Of a stretch of 64,000 nt of DNA, positions 11,136 to 18,796 are shown piece by piece. The notes under the pieces were generated by a model, which had not been told where the DNA came from, did no database searches, and worked only from the letters and a program-made list of their open reading frames with translations. The stretch is taken from the NCBI RefSeq assembly GCF_002797445.1, contig NZ_PGEP01000001.1:805001-869000 (forward strand), written 5' to 3'. The DNA comes from Acidovorax sp. 69. GTDB lineage: Bacteria > Pseudomonadota > Gammaproteobacteria > Burkholderiales > Burkholderiaceae_C. Each line of letters begins with the position of its first letter. Position 1 is the stretch's first letter. A program made the translations under genes and the position numbers.

Positions 11136-11930
11136 ATGATTGAAACCCTCGAACAACTGCGCACCCTGTATGCAGCCCCTGGCGAAAGGGCCCTGCACAA
11201 ACAACAGCCCCAGCTGGATGTGCACTGCCAGCGTTTCATCGCGCTGTCGCCGTTCTGTGTGGTGGCCAGCGGGGGTGCCCATGGGGCGCTGCTTGACGCC
11301 TCACCCCGTGGCGGCGCGCCGGGGTTTGTGAAGTCGCCCGACCCCCACACCTTGCTGCTGCCTGATGGAAGTGGAAACAACCGGCTCGACACCCTGAGCA
11401 ACCTGCTGGAGGACCCGCGCATTGGCCTGCTGTTCATGATCCCGGGCGTGGACGAAACCCTGCGGGTGAACGGCACCGCGCGCCTGCGGGATGAGCCGCT
11501 GTACACCGACTTTTTCACGGCAGAGCGCCAGCGCCCCAAGCTTGTGATCGAAGTGCGCGTGGCCGAGGCGTATCTGCACTGCTCCAAGGCCTTCATGCGC
11601 TCGCGCCTGTGGTCGGCGGATGCGCAGGTGGACCGCGCGGCGCTGCCCACCATGGGCCAGATGATCCACGACCAGATGGGCCTGGCCACCGAGCCCGAGT
11701 CGCAAGTGGCGATGCTGCAGCGCTACCGTGCGCAGCTCGCACAAGAGCAACAGCTGGGGATGCTTGAGATGGAGCACCCCCTGAGTCGCTTCGCGCCTTC
11801 ACCCCTCTCTCGCATTGCTAAGCAATGCGGGAGGGGGACGCCCCCAGCGCGGCGGGGCGGCCCTTGCGCGAGGGCACTGGCCTCGGCCACGCCAGTTTCG
11901 TCGGCTGCGCGTGGTGCGTTGCGCTTTTAA
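11136..11930 (+). CDS. PPOX-class FMN-dependent flavoprotein with a repeat-derived C-terminal tail
   Basis: A 264-residue pyridoxamine-5'-phosphate-oxidase-fold protein of the MSMEG_1061-like class. The split-barrel core shows SPFCVVASGGAHG, DASPRGG and KSPDPHTLLLPDGSGNNR (FMN phosphate-binding region), then PRIGLLFMIPGVDETLRVNG and the SKAFMRSRLW helix. The family usually ends near residue 210. The last 50 or so residues here (from MEHPLSRF onward, rich in Pro, Arg and Ala) are translated from the dispersed repeat B at 11772-11930. The tail is therefore an acquired read-through extension and probably not functional. Substrate unknown. Confidence 0.82.
   Translation: MIETLEQLRTLYAAPGERALHKQQPQLDVHCQRFIALSPFCVVASGGAHGALLDASPRGGAPGFVKSPDPHTLLLPDGSGNNRLDTLSNLLEDPRIGLLFMIPGVDETLRVNGTARLRDEPLYTDFFTAERQRPKLVIEVRVAEAYLHCSKAFMRSRLWSADAQVDRAALPTMGQMIHDQMGLATEPESQVAMLQRYRAQLAQEQQLGMLEMEHPLSRFAPSPLSRIAKQCGRGTPPARRGGPCARALASATPVSSAARGALRF
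11772..11930 (+). repeat. Dispersed repeat B, copy 1
   Basis: The segment runs from CCCCCTGAGTCGCTTCGCGC through the hairpin CGCATTGCTAAGCAATGCG to GACGCCCCCAGCGCGGCGGGGCGGCCC and CTTGCGCGAGGGCACT. A diverged second copy with the same order of blocks lies at 51815-51945. Here the repeat is translated as the end of the preceding flavoprotein gene. Confidence 0.8.
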
Positions 11931-11960
11931 GACCCAGAGGGAAGTGCATGGTTATTCCTA

Positions 11961-12020
11961 AATTAATAGCTGCTAGCGCTTTGTGGATAAGCGCTAGAAC
12001 CCTATTTCATTCAAATTTTC
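11961..12020 (+). repeat. Dispersed repeat A, copy 1 (intergenic)
   Basis: AATTAATAGCTGCTAGCGCT, then a short spacer and the inverted arm AGCGCTAGAA, then CCTATTTCATTCAAATTTT. The AGCGCT...AGCGCT core is palindromic. It fills the gap before the SDR gene and ends five bases before its ATG, so it occupies the leader of that gene. Confidence 0.85.
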
Positions 12021-12024
12021 ACCC

Positions 12025-12693
12025 ATGAAATCCATACTCGTCATTGGTGCATCGCGCGGCATCGGACTGGAGCTGGTGCGCCAGTACACCGAGGCAGGCC
12101 GCCGTGTGATTGCCACTGTGCGCGACGACGCGGGCCGTGAGCGTGTTCAGGCCCTGGGCGCCGAGGCACTGACCGTGGACGTGGCCAACCCCGCCAGCGT
12201 GAGCGGGCTGGCCTGGCAACTCGACGGCGAAAAGATCGAGACCGCCTGGTATGTGGCGGGGGTTATCCGCCGCCCCAACGCGCTCACGCCGCCCACGCAG
12301 CAGGACTTTGACGCGGTCATGCACACCAACGTGCTGGGCGCCATGCAGACGCTGCCGCAGGTGGCGCCCCTGGTGGCCAACGAGCAGGGCGTTTTTGCCT
12401 TCTTGTCCTCGTCCATGTCGCAGATCGGCAGCGTGCCGAACAGTGGCTCGTGGCTGTACCGCACCAGCAAGGCGGCGCTGAACATGGCGGTGGCGGCGGC
12501 CCAGCACGATTACCCGGGCGCTACGCTCATCACCATCGACCCCGGCTGGGTGCAGACCGACATGGGCGGCGAAGGCGCTGCGCTCACGGTGGAGGACAGC
12601 GTGCGCGGCCTGCGCGCCACCGTGGCGGGCGTGACCGCCGCCGACAAGGGCCGCCTGTTGCACCACGACGGCCGCCGTGCCGCGCATTGGTAA
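12025..12693 (+). CDS. Short-chain dehydrogenase/reductase
   Basis: A 222-residue classical SDR. The N-terminal nucleotide-binding motif is GASRGIG (a variant of TGxxxGIG), an Asn-type VMHTNVLG segment follows, and the catalytic Ser/Tyr/Lys are in LSSSMSQIGS and LYRTSKAALN. PGWVQTDMGG follows the active site as in SDRs that act on small carbonyl compounds (CsgA/sniffer-like). It is probably a cytosolic NAD(P)H-dependent oxidoreductase; the substrate is not evident. It lies directly upstream of an acyl-CoA dehydrogenase, 41 bases apart. Confidence 0.85.
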   Translation: MKSILVIGASRGIGLELVRQYTEAGRRVIATVRDDAGRERVQALGAEALTVDVANPASVSGLAWQLDGEKIETAWYVAGVIRRPNALTPPTQQDFDAVMHTNVLGAMQTLPQVAPLVANEQGVFAFLSSSMSQIGSVPNSGSWLYRTSKAALNMAVAAAQHDYPGATLITIDPGWVQTDMGGEGAALTVEDSVRGLRATVAGVTAADKGRLLHHDGRRAAHW

Positions 12694-12734
12694 TTATTTC
12701 GACCGAACCCACAACGACTTCTGGAGACAACCCC

Positions 12735-13865
12735 ATGCTGCTGACCCAAGACCAGGAAATGATCCGCGACGCCGTGCGCGACTTTGCACAAGAACAGCTG
12801 TGGCCCCACGCCGCGCGCTGGGACAAGGAACACCACTTCCCCAAGGAAGCCCACCAGGGCCTGGCCGCGCTGGGCGCTTACGGCATCTGCGTGCCAGAAG
12901 AATTTGGTGGCGCCCATCTCGACTACGTCACGCTCGCGCTGGTGCTTGAAGAGATTGCCGCTGGCGACGGCGGCACCAGCACCGCCATCAGCGTGACCAA
13001 CTGCCCCGTCAACGCAATCCTCATGCGCTACGGCAACCCGCAGCAAAAGCGCGACTGGCTCACGCCGCTGGCCCAAGGCCAGATGCTGGGTGCGTTCTGC
13101 CTGACCGAGCCACATGTGGGTTCTGACGCTTCGGCGCTGCGCACCACGGCCGTGAAGCAGGGCGATGAATACGTGATCAACGGCGTCAAGCAGTTCATCA
13201 CCAGTGGCAAGAACGGCCATGTGGCCATCGTCATCGCCGTCACCGACAAGGGCGCGGGCAAGAAGGGCATGAGCGCCTTCCTGGTGCCCACCAGCAACCC
13301 CGGCTACGTGGTGGCAAGGCTGGAAGACAAGCTCGGCCAGCACAGCAGCGACACGGCCCAGATCAATTTTGACAACTGCCGTATTCCGGCCGAGAACCTG
13401 ATCGGCGCCGAGGGCGAGGGCTACAAGATCGCCCTGGGCGCGCTCGAAGGCGGGCGCATCGGCATCGCCGCGCAGAGCGTGGGCATGGCGCGCAGCGCGT
13501 TTGATGCGGCGCTGGCTTACTCGAAAGAGCGCGAAAGCTTTGGCACCGCCATCTTCAACCACCAGGCCGTGGGTTTCCGTCTGGCCGACTGCGCCACGCA
13601 GATCGAAGCCGCACGCCAGCTCATCTGGCACGCCGCCGCGCTGCGCGATGCCGGGCGCCCCTGCCTGAAAGAAGCCGCCATGGCCAAGCTGTTTGCCAGC
13701 GAGATGGCCGAGCAGGTGTGCAGCGCCGCCATCCAGACGCTGGGCGGCTATGGCGTGGTGAATGACTTTCCGGTGGAGCGCATCTACCGCGACGTGCGCG
13801 TGTGCCAGATCTACGAAGGCACGAGCGACGTGCAGAAAATCATCATTCAGCGCGCATTGGCCTGA
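12735..13865 (+). CDS. Acyl-CoA dehydrogenase, short-chain type
   Basis: A 376-residue FAD acyl-CoA dehydrogenase. Visible motifs are LTEPHVGSDAS, KQFITSGKNG, YSKERESFG and the C-terminal QTLGGYGVVNDFPVER followed by QIYEGTSDVQ. The catalytic glutamate is Glu361 in the C-terminal YEGTSD segment, the butyryl/short-branched type, unlike the isovaleryl enzyme at 4935. It would desaturate a short straight or branched acyl-CoA. ATG at 12735 follows CTGGAGA. Its stop codon overlaps the stop region of the convergent gene by 19 bases. Confidence 0.92.
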   Translation: MLLTQDQEMIRDAVRDFAQEQLWPHAARWDKEHHFPKEAHQGLAALGAYGICVPEEFGGAHLDYVTLALVLEEIAAGDGGTSTAISVTNCPVNAILMRYGNPQQKRDWLTPLAQGQMLGAFCLTEPHVGSDASALRTTAVKQGDEYVINGVKQFITSGKNGHVAIVIAVTDKGAGKKGMSAFLVPTSNPGYVVARLEDKLGQHSSDTAQINFDNCRIPAENLIGAEGEGYKIALGALEGGRIGIAAQSVGMARSAFDAALAYSKERESFGTAIFNHQAVGFRLADCATQIEAARQLIWHAAALRDAGRPCLKEAAMAKLFASEMAEQVCSAAIQTLGGYGVVNDFPVERIYRDVRVCQIYEGTSDVQKIIIQRALA

Positions 13866-15064
13866 CGCAGTTCGCGCTCCAGCAAGGCCAGCCGCTCGGG
13901 CTCGGCGTGGTGCCGGGCCACGGGCTGGACGCTGGCAAAAACTGCCTGGGCTGTTTCCATGCGCCCGCTCCAGGCCAGGGCCAGCGCATAGTCACAGGTG
14001 CATACGGCCAGCGAGGGCCAGGCCCCCGGGGCTTTGCGCACCAGCCCCAGAAACTGCTCACAGGCCTTGCTCAGGTGGCTGGCAGCCTCGCCCGCCCGGG
14101 CGGGGTCGCGCAGCGCGATCATGCCCCGCACCCAGTCGATGAACGCCTGCCCATGGGGCGGCAGCAGTGTGGGCTGCAGCGTATCCAGCAGGCGCTGGGC
14201 TTCTACGGTGTGGCCCGCGCGGGCCTCCCCCAGCGCCAGGTCCATGTGCAGCGTGGGCTCTGACGGGCGTTGGGCGATCAGTTCGCGCAGGCGGGCCGTG
14301 AAGCCCGCGTGATCGCCTGTGGCCAGTGGCAGGGTGTAGATGCGTGCCAGAAACTCGCCCTCATCTGTCGGGCGCATGGGATGGATGCGCAGGTGCAGGA
14401 TGGCGGCATCCACACCTTCGGCGCGCGCCTCGAACCAGGCCATGCGCACGGCCGCGTCCCAGGCGGGCTGGCGCAGAAACGCGTGGCGTTCGGCCGCACG
14501 TGCCAGCCGTTGGGCCAGCACGTCCAGGCGTGGCAGGTCGCCCGTGGCGTGTGCGTGCAGCATGTGTTGGTACATGCGCTGAAACTGGTGCATGTAGGCA
14601 AATACCGCCAGTGGTGCCAGCATGGCCACCACCAGAGCCCCCTGCACCCAGGGGCTCCATTGGCGCCAAACGGCCAGCGCAATCAGCGCCGCGCAGACAA
14701 GCAGCCAGGTGCGGTTGTTGCGCAGCAGCTGGCGCAGCGTGGTCCAGATGCCGGGGTTTTCCAGCGCCTCGATCTGGTCGCGTGCCAACTGGCGCAGCGC
14801 CTTCACGTCCAGCGGCCCCAGCACCTCGTCTGCCATTTCGGTCATCGCGCGGGCATGCAGCCCCGAGGTGTGCAGCCGCACCTGGGTCAGCGGGGGCTGC
14901 TGCAGGGCGGTGATGGCCTGCAGGGCTTCTTCGGCGGTCTGCGCATGCACAAAACCCTCAGTGGGGCGGCCCCTTGCGTCCTGCGCCTGGTACAGCCAGC
15001 GGGGCTGGTCCTGGGGGGTGCTGTTGTCGTGTTGGCTGGGCGGGTTGGGGTGGTTGGTGGTCAT
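13847..15064 (-). CDS. Hypothetical membrane protein with helical-repeat C-terminal domain
   Basis: A 405-residue protein of unrecognised family. The first 100 residues are cytosolic and contain a WLYQAQDARGRPTEGFVHA segment. Two hydrophobic stretches (TWLLVCAALIALAVW and GALVVAMLAPLAVFAYM) form a hairpin near residues 120-165. The rest is rich in alanine, leucine and arginine with TPR-like spacing (for example HMDLALGEARAGHTVEAQRLLDTL). I chose ATG 15064 (MTTNHPN) because the longer frame adds a low-complexity Arg/Pro N-terminus. The 3' end overlaps the convergent acyl-CoA dehydrogenase gene by 19 bases. Confidence 0.7.
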   Translation of the reverse strand: MTTNHPNPPSQHDNSTPQDQPRWLYQAQDARGRPTEGFVHAQTAEEALQAITALQQPPLTQVRLHTSGLHARAMTEMADEVLGPLDVKALRQLARDQIEALENPGIWTTLRQLLRNNRTWLLVCAALIALAVWRQWSPWVQGALVVAMLAPLAVFAYMHQFQRMYQHMLHAHATGDLPRLDVLAQRLARAAERHAFLRQPAWDAAVRMAWFEARAEGVDAAILHLRIHPMRPTDEGEFLARIYTLPLATGDHAGFTARLRELIAQRPSEPTLHMDLALGEARAGHTVEAQRLLDTLQPTLLPPHGQAFIDWVRGMIALRDPARAGEAASHLSKACEQFLGLVRKAPGAWPSLAVCTCDYALALAWSGRMETAQAVFASVQPVARHHAEPERLALLERELRQANAR

Positions 15065-15219
15065 GGTGCGGGCGCCCTCCTTGTGCGGCTTGCCAGCGCG
15101 CCGAGGGCGCCAGTCTGTGGCTGCGCATCGTAGCGGGCGGGGTGCGGCCAGCGCGCTGCGGGCAGACGGCCGGTGCGCCTGGCGCATCAGACGGCGGGCC
15201 CACCACGGGCCCCGGGCAT

Positions 15220-15576
15220 TCAGCTGGTGCTCTGCAGTTGCTCCAGCGTCACAAACTCCAGCGCGCGGGCGTGGGTGCATTCCAGAATCACCGGGGGTGC
15301 CACGCCGGCCTCATAGGCCTCCTTCCAGCGCAGGGCGCACAGGCACCAGCGGTTGTTGGCCCGCAGCCCCGCAAACCGGTGCTCGGGCCGGGGCGTGATG
15401 AGGTCGTTGCCGCGCGCGAGCGAGAAGTCCAGAAACGCCTGCGTCATGCGTGCGCAGATCACGTGGGTGCCGAGGTCGTGTTCGTCAGTGTTGCAGCAAC
15501 CGTCGCGGTAATAGCCGGTCAGCGGGTCATAGGAGCAGGGCATCAGCAAAGTGCCCAGAACGTTCAGTGCGGTCAT
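15220..15576 (-). CDS. DUF2237 family protein
   Basis: A 118-residue protein with the complete DUF2237 pattern: NVLGTLLMPCSYDPLTGYYR near the start, GCCNTDEHDLGTHVICA, GNDLITP, and WCLCALRWKEA with TH and AL near the end. Conserved cysteines are present. The biochemical role of this family is unknown. It has a short gap to the DUF421 membrane protein gene, which is on the same strand. Confidence 0.9.
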   Translation of the reverse strand: MTALNVLGTLLMPCSYDPLTGYYRDGCCNTDEHDLGTHVICARMTQAFLDFSLARGNDLITPRPEHRFAGLRANNRWCLCALRWKEAYEAGVAPPVILECTHARALEFVTLEQLQSTS

Positions 15577-15633
15577 GTCGGGTGATGGTGGTGGGTAGAG
15601 GTGATTTGTGTGGGGTGCGCGATGCGCAGCGGC

Positions 15634-16113
15634 TCAGCCGTCCTTGCCACGGCGGCGCAACACCACCGTGATCTGCCCGTTGGTCTCGATGGTGGCGCGC
15701 TCCACATCGTGCGCGTGCAGGCAGCCTCCGGCGCGCAGGGCGGCCTCCACGTCGTCACGGGTCAGCAGCTCCTTGCGCATCAGCGCCTGGTTCAGCTGGC
15801 CCTCGTGGATCAACACCTGGGCCTTGCCGTCCACCCAGCGCCCAACGCGTGGAAAGTGGAACGCCAGCCGCGCCAGTGCCACATGGCACAGCATCAGCGT
15901 GCTGGCCGACACCAGCCCGCCCACCAGCGAGTTGTCGCCCGCGTTCATTGAGTTCTGCACGGCGTTCGACAGAATCAGCAACAAGATCAGGTCAAACGGC
16001 TCGTACTGCCCCGTTTGTCGCTTGCCCGTGAGGCGCAGGAACACCAGCAAAAAAAGATAAACCGCCACGCCGCGCAGCACAAACTCCCACCACGGCACGC
16101 TCATTTGCCACAT
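15634..16113 (-). CDS. DUF421 (YetF-like) membrane protein
   Basis: A 159-residue protein with hydrophobic segments near residues 8-27 (FVLRGVAVYLFLLVFLRLTG), 43-50 and 65-85, followed by a soluble YetF-type domain with GKAQVLIHEGQLN and LTRDDVEAALRAGG. The motif KRQTGQYEPFDLILLLILSN is typical of DUF421. The function of the family is unknown. The start at 16113 is supported by AAGGAGA just upstream on this strand; the much longer frame upstream has no family similarity. Confidence 0.88.
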   Translation of the reverse strand: MWQMSVPWWEFVLRGVAVYLFLLVFLRLTGKRQTGQYEPFDLILLLILSNAVQNSMNAGDNSLVGGLVSASTLMLCHVALARLAFHFPRVGRWVDGKAQVLIHEGQLNQALMRKELLTRDDVEAALRAGGCLHAHDVERATIETNGQITVVLRRRGKDG

Positions 16114-16254
16114 TGCAAGTCTCCTTGTTGAAGGCATGGGTGGCGCCCAGTCTACGGCCTGCGGGCCGTGAGCGAGAATCCCGGAAAGTCCATCGGCACC
16201 TGCAGGTGCCGCCTGTGTGCGGCCACCGCCGCTTTCACCGAAAGAAACCACACC

Positions 16255-16953
16255 ATGCAACGCCGCCACCTCCTCCAAACCAGCGCTCTGGGCGCCCTGT
16301 GGTGCGCCACCGTACAGCACGCCTGGGCCCTCTCGCTGGGCGATCTCACCAATGCCGATGCGTCCAGTGGCCTCAAGGCAGCATTGACCCAGGGTGCGCA
16401 GGCAGCGGTGTCGCTGCTGGGCCGCAACGATGGTTTTTTGGGCAACCCCAAGGTACGCATTGGCCTGCCGGGCTACCTGGACGACGCCGCCAAGGTGATG
16501 AAATCCCTGGGCCAGGGCAAACGCATTGACGAGCTGGTGGTCTCTATCAACCGCGCCGCTGAAGCCGCCGTGCCCATGGGCAAAGACCTGCTGGTGGGCG
16601 CGGTGCAAAGCATGACCGTGACAGACGCCAAGAACATCCTCACCGGTGGCGACAACTCGGTGACCACCTTTTTTGCCGACAAGACCCGCACGCCGCTCGG
16701 CCAGCGCTTCTTGCCCGTGGTGAACCAGGCCACCGAAAAGGTCGGCCTCACGCAGAAGTACAACGCCTTTGCCGGCAAGGCCGCCAGCTTTGGCCTGCTC
16801 AAGGCCGAGGACGCCAACCTGGCGCAGTACGTCACCGGCAAGACGCTCGATGGCCTGTACCTCATGATTGGCGAGGAAGAGCGCCGCATCCGCCAGGACC
16901 CTGCGGCTGCGGGCAGCGCCGTGGCCCGCAAGGTGTTTGGCGCATTGCGCTAA
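16255..16953 (+). CDS. DUF4197 domain protein with signal peptide
   Basis: A 232-residue protein. The N-terminus MQRRHLLQTSALGALWCATV resembles a secretion signal, with likely cleavage near AWA-LS around residue 26. The mature part shows the DUF4197 blocks GLKAALTQGAQAAVSLLG, IGLPGYLDDAAKVMKSLG, MTVTDAKNILTGG and YVTGKTLDGLYLMIGEEER. Probably periplasmic; function unknown. ATG 16255 was chosen because it begins the signal sequence. Confidence 0.88.
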   Translation: MQRRHLLQTSALGALWCATVQHAWALSLGDLTNADASSGLKAALTQGAQAAVSLLGRNDGFLGNPKVRIGLPGYLDDAAKVMKSLGQGKRIDELVVSINRAAEAAVPMGKDLLVGAVQSMTVTDAKNILTGGDNSVTTFFADKTRTPLGQRFLPVVNQATEKVGLTQKYNAFAGKAASFGLLKAEDANLAQYVTGKTLDGLYLMIGEEERRIRQDPAAAGSAVARKVFGALR

Positions 16954-16964
16954 AGCGGCCTGCC

Positions 16965-17411
16965 GTGGTGCCTTCGCCCACCGACCCATGTCCCTGCGGG
17001 CGTCTGGCGCCTGCGCGCCCTGGCGGCAGCAAGGGCCCAGGCGCGGCCAAGCTGCCGTATGCGCAGTGTTGTGGCCGCTATCTGGACCCGCAGGGCGCCG
17101 ATGCTCCCCTCGCCCCCGACGCCGAAAGCCTCATGCGGTCGCGCTACACCGCCTTTGTGTGTGAGCGCTCCGACTATTTGCAGGCCACCTGGCATGCCAG
17201 CACGCGCCCGGCGGCGCTCGACTTCGAGGCCGGCGCCAAATGGCTGGGCCTGGATGTGCGCAGTCACCGCGCTACCGATGCCGACCACGCCGTGGTCGAG
17301 TTTGTGGCCCGCTACCGCGTGGGCGGCCGCGCCGTGCGCCTGCACGAGACCAGCCGGTTCGTGCGTGTGGACGAGCGCTGGCTGTATGTGGATGGCGATC
17401 TCAGCGCCTGA
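16965..17411 (+). CDS. YchJ family SEC-C motif protein
   Basis: A 148-residue UPF0225/YchJ protein starting at GTG, 11 bases after the DUF4197 gene. The N-terminal cysteine motif CPCG and the second motif YAQCCGRYL that together form the SEC-C zinc site are separated by an insertion of about 20 residues (RLAPARPGGSKGPGAAKL). In ordinary YchJ proteins CPCGS and YxxCCxxY are only a few residues apart. The core follows with ESLMRSRYTAFV, WHASTRP and the terminal WLYVDGD. The stop codon directly abuts repeat A copy 2. Confidence 0.87.
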   Translation: MVPSPTDPCPCGRLAPARPGGSKGPGAAKLPYAQCCGRYLDPQGADAPLAPDAESLMRSRYTAFVCERSDYLQATWHASTRPAALDFEAGAKWLGLDVRSHRATDADHAVVEFVARYRVGGRAVRLHETSRFVRVDERWLYVDGDLSA

Positions 17412-17470
17412 TTTTGAATGAAAATGACCTCTAGCGCTTGTCCCGTAAGCGCTAACAGCTATGAAATTTG
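17412..17470 (-). repeat. Dispersed repeat A, copy 2, spanning a start codon
   Basis: TTTTGAATGAAAATGACCTC, then CTAGCGCTTGTCCCGTAAGC and GCTAACAGCTATGAAATTTG. It is in the opposite orientation to copy 1. It begins at the stop of ychJ, and its end contributes the ATG and the first codons of the HAD gene at 17461, so the repeat supplies that gene's leader and start. Confidence 0.8.
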
Positions 17471-18114
17471 AAGCAATCCTGTTTGACTGCGACGGTGTGC
17501 TGGTGGACAGCGAACCCATCACCAACGGCGTGCTGCGCGAGATGCTGGCCGAGGCTGGCTGGGCGCTGTCGCCCGAAGAGTGTCTGCGCATCTTCATCGG
17601 CAAGATGGTACGCAGCGAGGCCGCGCGCATCGAGCGGCACACCGGCCGCCCGCTCACCGACGAATGGATGGCCGCCTTTTACGCGCGCCGCAATGCCGCG
17701 CTGGAGCAGCAGCTCACGGCCATCGAACATATCCACAGCGCCGTGGAGCGAGTGCATGCCCACCATGGCGGTCGCATTGCCTGCGCCTCGGGCGCCGACC
17801 GCTACAAGGTCGAGATGCAACTGGCCAAGGTGGGTCTGGCCCCGTACTTTGCGGGCCGCATCTTCAGCGGCCACGAGATGCCCGCCACCAAGCCCGCTCC
17901 CGACGTGTACCTGGCCGCCGCTGCGGCCCTGCAGGCCGCACCCACGCGCTGTGCGGTGGTCGAGGACACCGTGACCGGCGTCACCGCCGGTGTGGCGGCC
18001 GGTGCCACGGTGTTTGCCTACGCCCCGCTGGACGACGGCGCCGCGCTGCGCGCCGCCGGGGCAGACCATGTGTTTCGCAGCATGGCCGAGCTGCCCGCGT
18101 TGCTGGGCTGCTGA
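17461..18114 (+). CDS. HAD-superfamily hydrolase (beta-phosphoglucomutase-like phosphatase)
   Basis: A 217-residue HAD subfamily IA protein. Motif I is FDCDGVLVDSEP (nucleophile Asp and +2 Asp), motif II is in CASGADRYK (Ser), the lysine is in ATKPAPDVYL and motif III acidic residues are in VVEDTVTGVTAG. The alpha-helical cap occupies residues 15-85. It likely dephosphorylates a small phosphometabolite (phosphoglycolate, sugar phosphate or FMN); the substrate is not specified by the sequence. The start codon lies in repeat A copy 2 and no good Shine-Dalgarno is visible. Confidence 0.87.
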   Translation: MKFEAILFDCDGVLVDSEPITNGVLREMLAEAGWALSPEECLRIFIGKMVRSEAARIERHTGRPLTDEWMAAFYARRNAALEQQLTAIEHIHSAVERVHAHHGGRIACASGADRYKVEMQLAKVGLAPYFAGRIFSGHEMPATKPAPDVYLAAAAALQAAPTRCAVVEDTVTGVTAGVAAGATVFAYAPLDDGAALRAAGADHVFRSMAELPALLGC

Positions 18115-18124
18115 GCGCGCAACC

Positions 18125-18796
18125 TCAAGGCTGCGTGTCGGGCGCCGGTGTGGTTGGCACACCCTGTTCGTGCGCCGCCCGCGTCTGCGCTGTCATTGCC
18201 CGCTGGTATCCGGGCCGCTCTTGCAGCCGCTGCCAGTAGGCCTGTGTGGCCGGGCCGAACTGCGCGGAAAGTCCCAGGTGCTGCGCCAGCAGCAGCGCAT
18301 ACCCCACCGCCACATCCGCCGCCGTGAAGCGGCCCGCGCACAGGTGCTCGCTGTGCGCCGCCGTGGCCTCCACCGCCCGCAGCCGCGCCAGAAACCAGCG
18401 GCTGTAGTCCTCCACCACCTGCGGCTGCTTGCGCTCAGCGGGTTCAAACCGGCCATAGCGCAGCACCAGCGTTTGCGGAAACGTCAGCGTGGCATCGCTC
18501 ATGTGCAGCCAGTTCAGGTACGCGCCATACGCCGGGTGGGTGGGCGCCACATCCAGCCCCGCATCGGGGTGCGTGGCGGCGAGGTACTGGCACATCGCGG
18601 CGGATTCGGTCATGCGCACATCGCCCTGCACCAGCAGGGGCACCGTGCCCAGCGGGTTCTCATCCAGAAACGACCGGGCCTTGGCGCGCGGCGGGAAGGG
18701 CAGCATGTGGAGCTGGTAGGGGAGTTGCAGCTCTTCGAGCATCCACAGGGGGCGGAAGGAGCGGGCGCTGACGCAGTGGTGGAGGTGAAGCATCAT
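18125..18796 (-). CDS. Glutathione S-transferase family protein
   Basis: A 223-residue GST. The thioredoxin-like N-domain has a cysteine in LHHCVSARSFRPLW, the cis-Pro segment GTVPLLVQGD and the glutathione-binding MTESAAMCQYLA. The C-terminal helical domain has CAGRFTAADVAVGYAL (the N-capping/D box). It may use Ser or Cys for glutathione conjugation. Its ATG overlaps the stop of the metal-efflux gene (ATGA), so it is the third gene of the dmeR-dmeF-gst operon and is probably co-induced by metal. Confidence 0.88.
   Translation of the reverse strand: MMLHLHHCVSARSFRPLWMLEELQLPYQLHMLPFPPRAKARSFLDENPLGTVPLLVQGDVRMTESAAMCQYLAATHPDAGLDVAPTHPAYGAYLNWLHMSDATLTFPQTLVLRYGRFEPAERKQPQVVEDYSRWFLARLRAVEATAAHSEHLCAGRFTAADVAVGYALLLAQHLGLSAQFGPATQAYWQRLQERPGYQRAMTAQTRAAHEQGVPTTPAPDTQP

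Noticed and set aside
11961..12020. Repeat A as a CRISPR repeat or attachment site
   Set aside because: Copies are scattered singly with unrelated flanks and variable cores; no array, spacers or integrase nearby.
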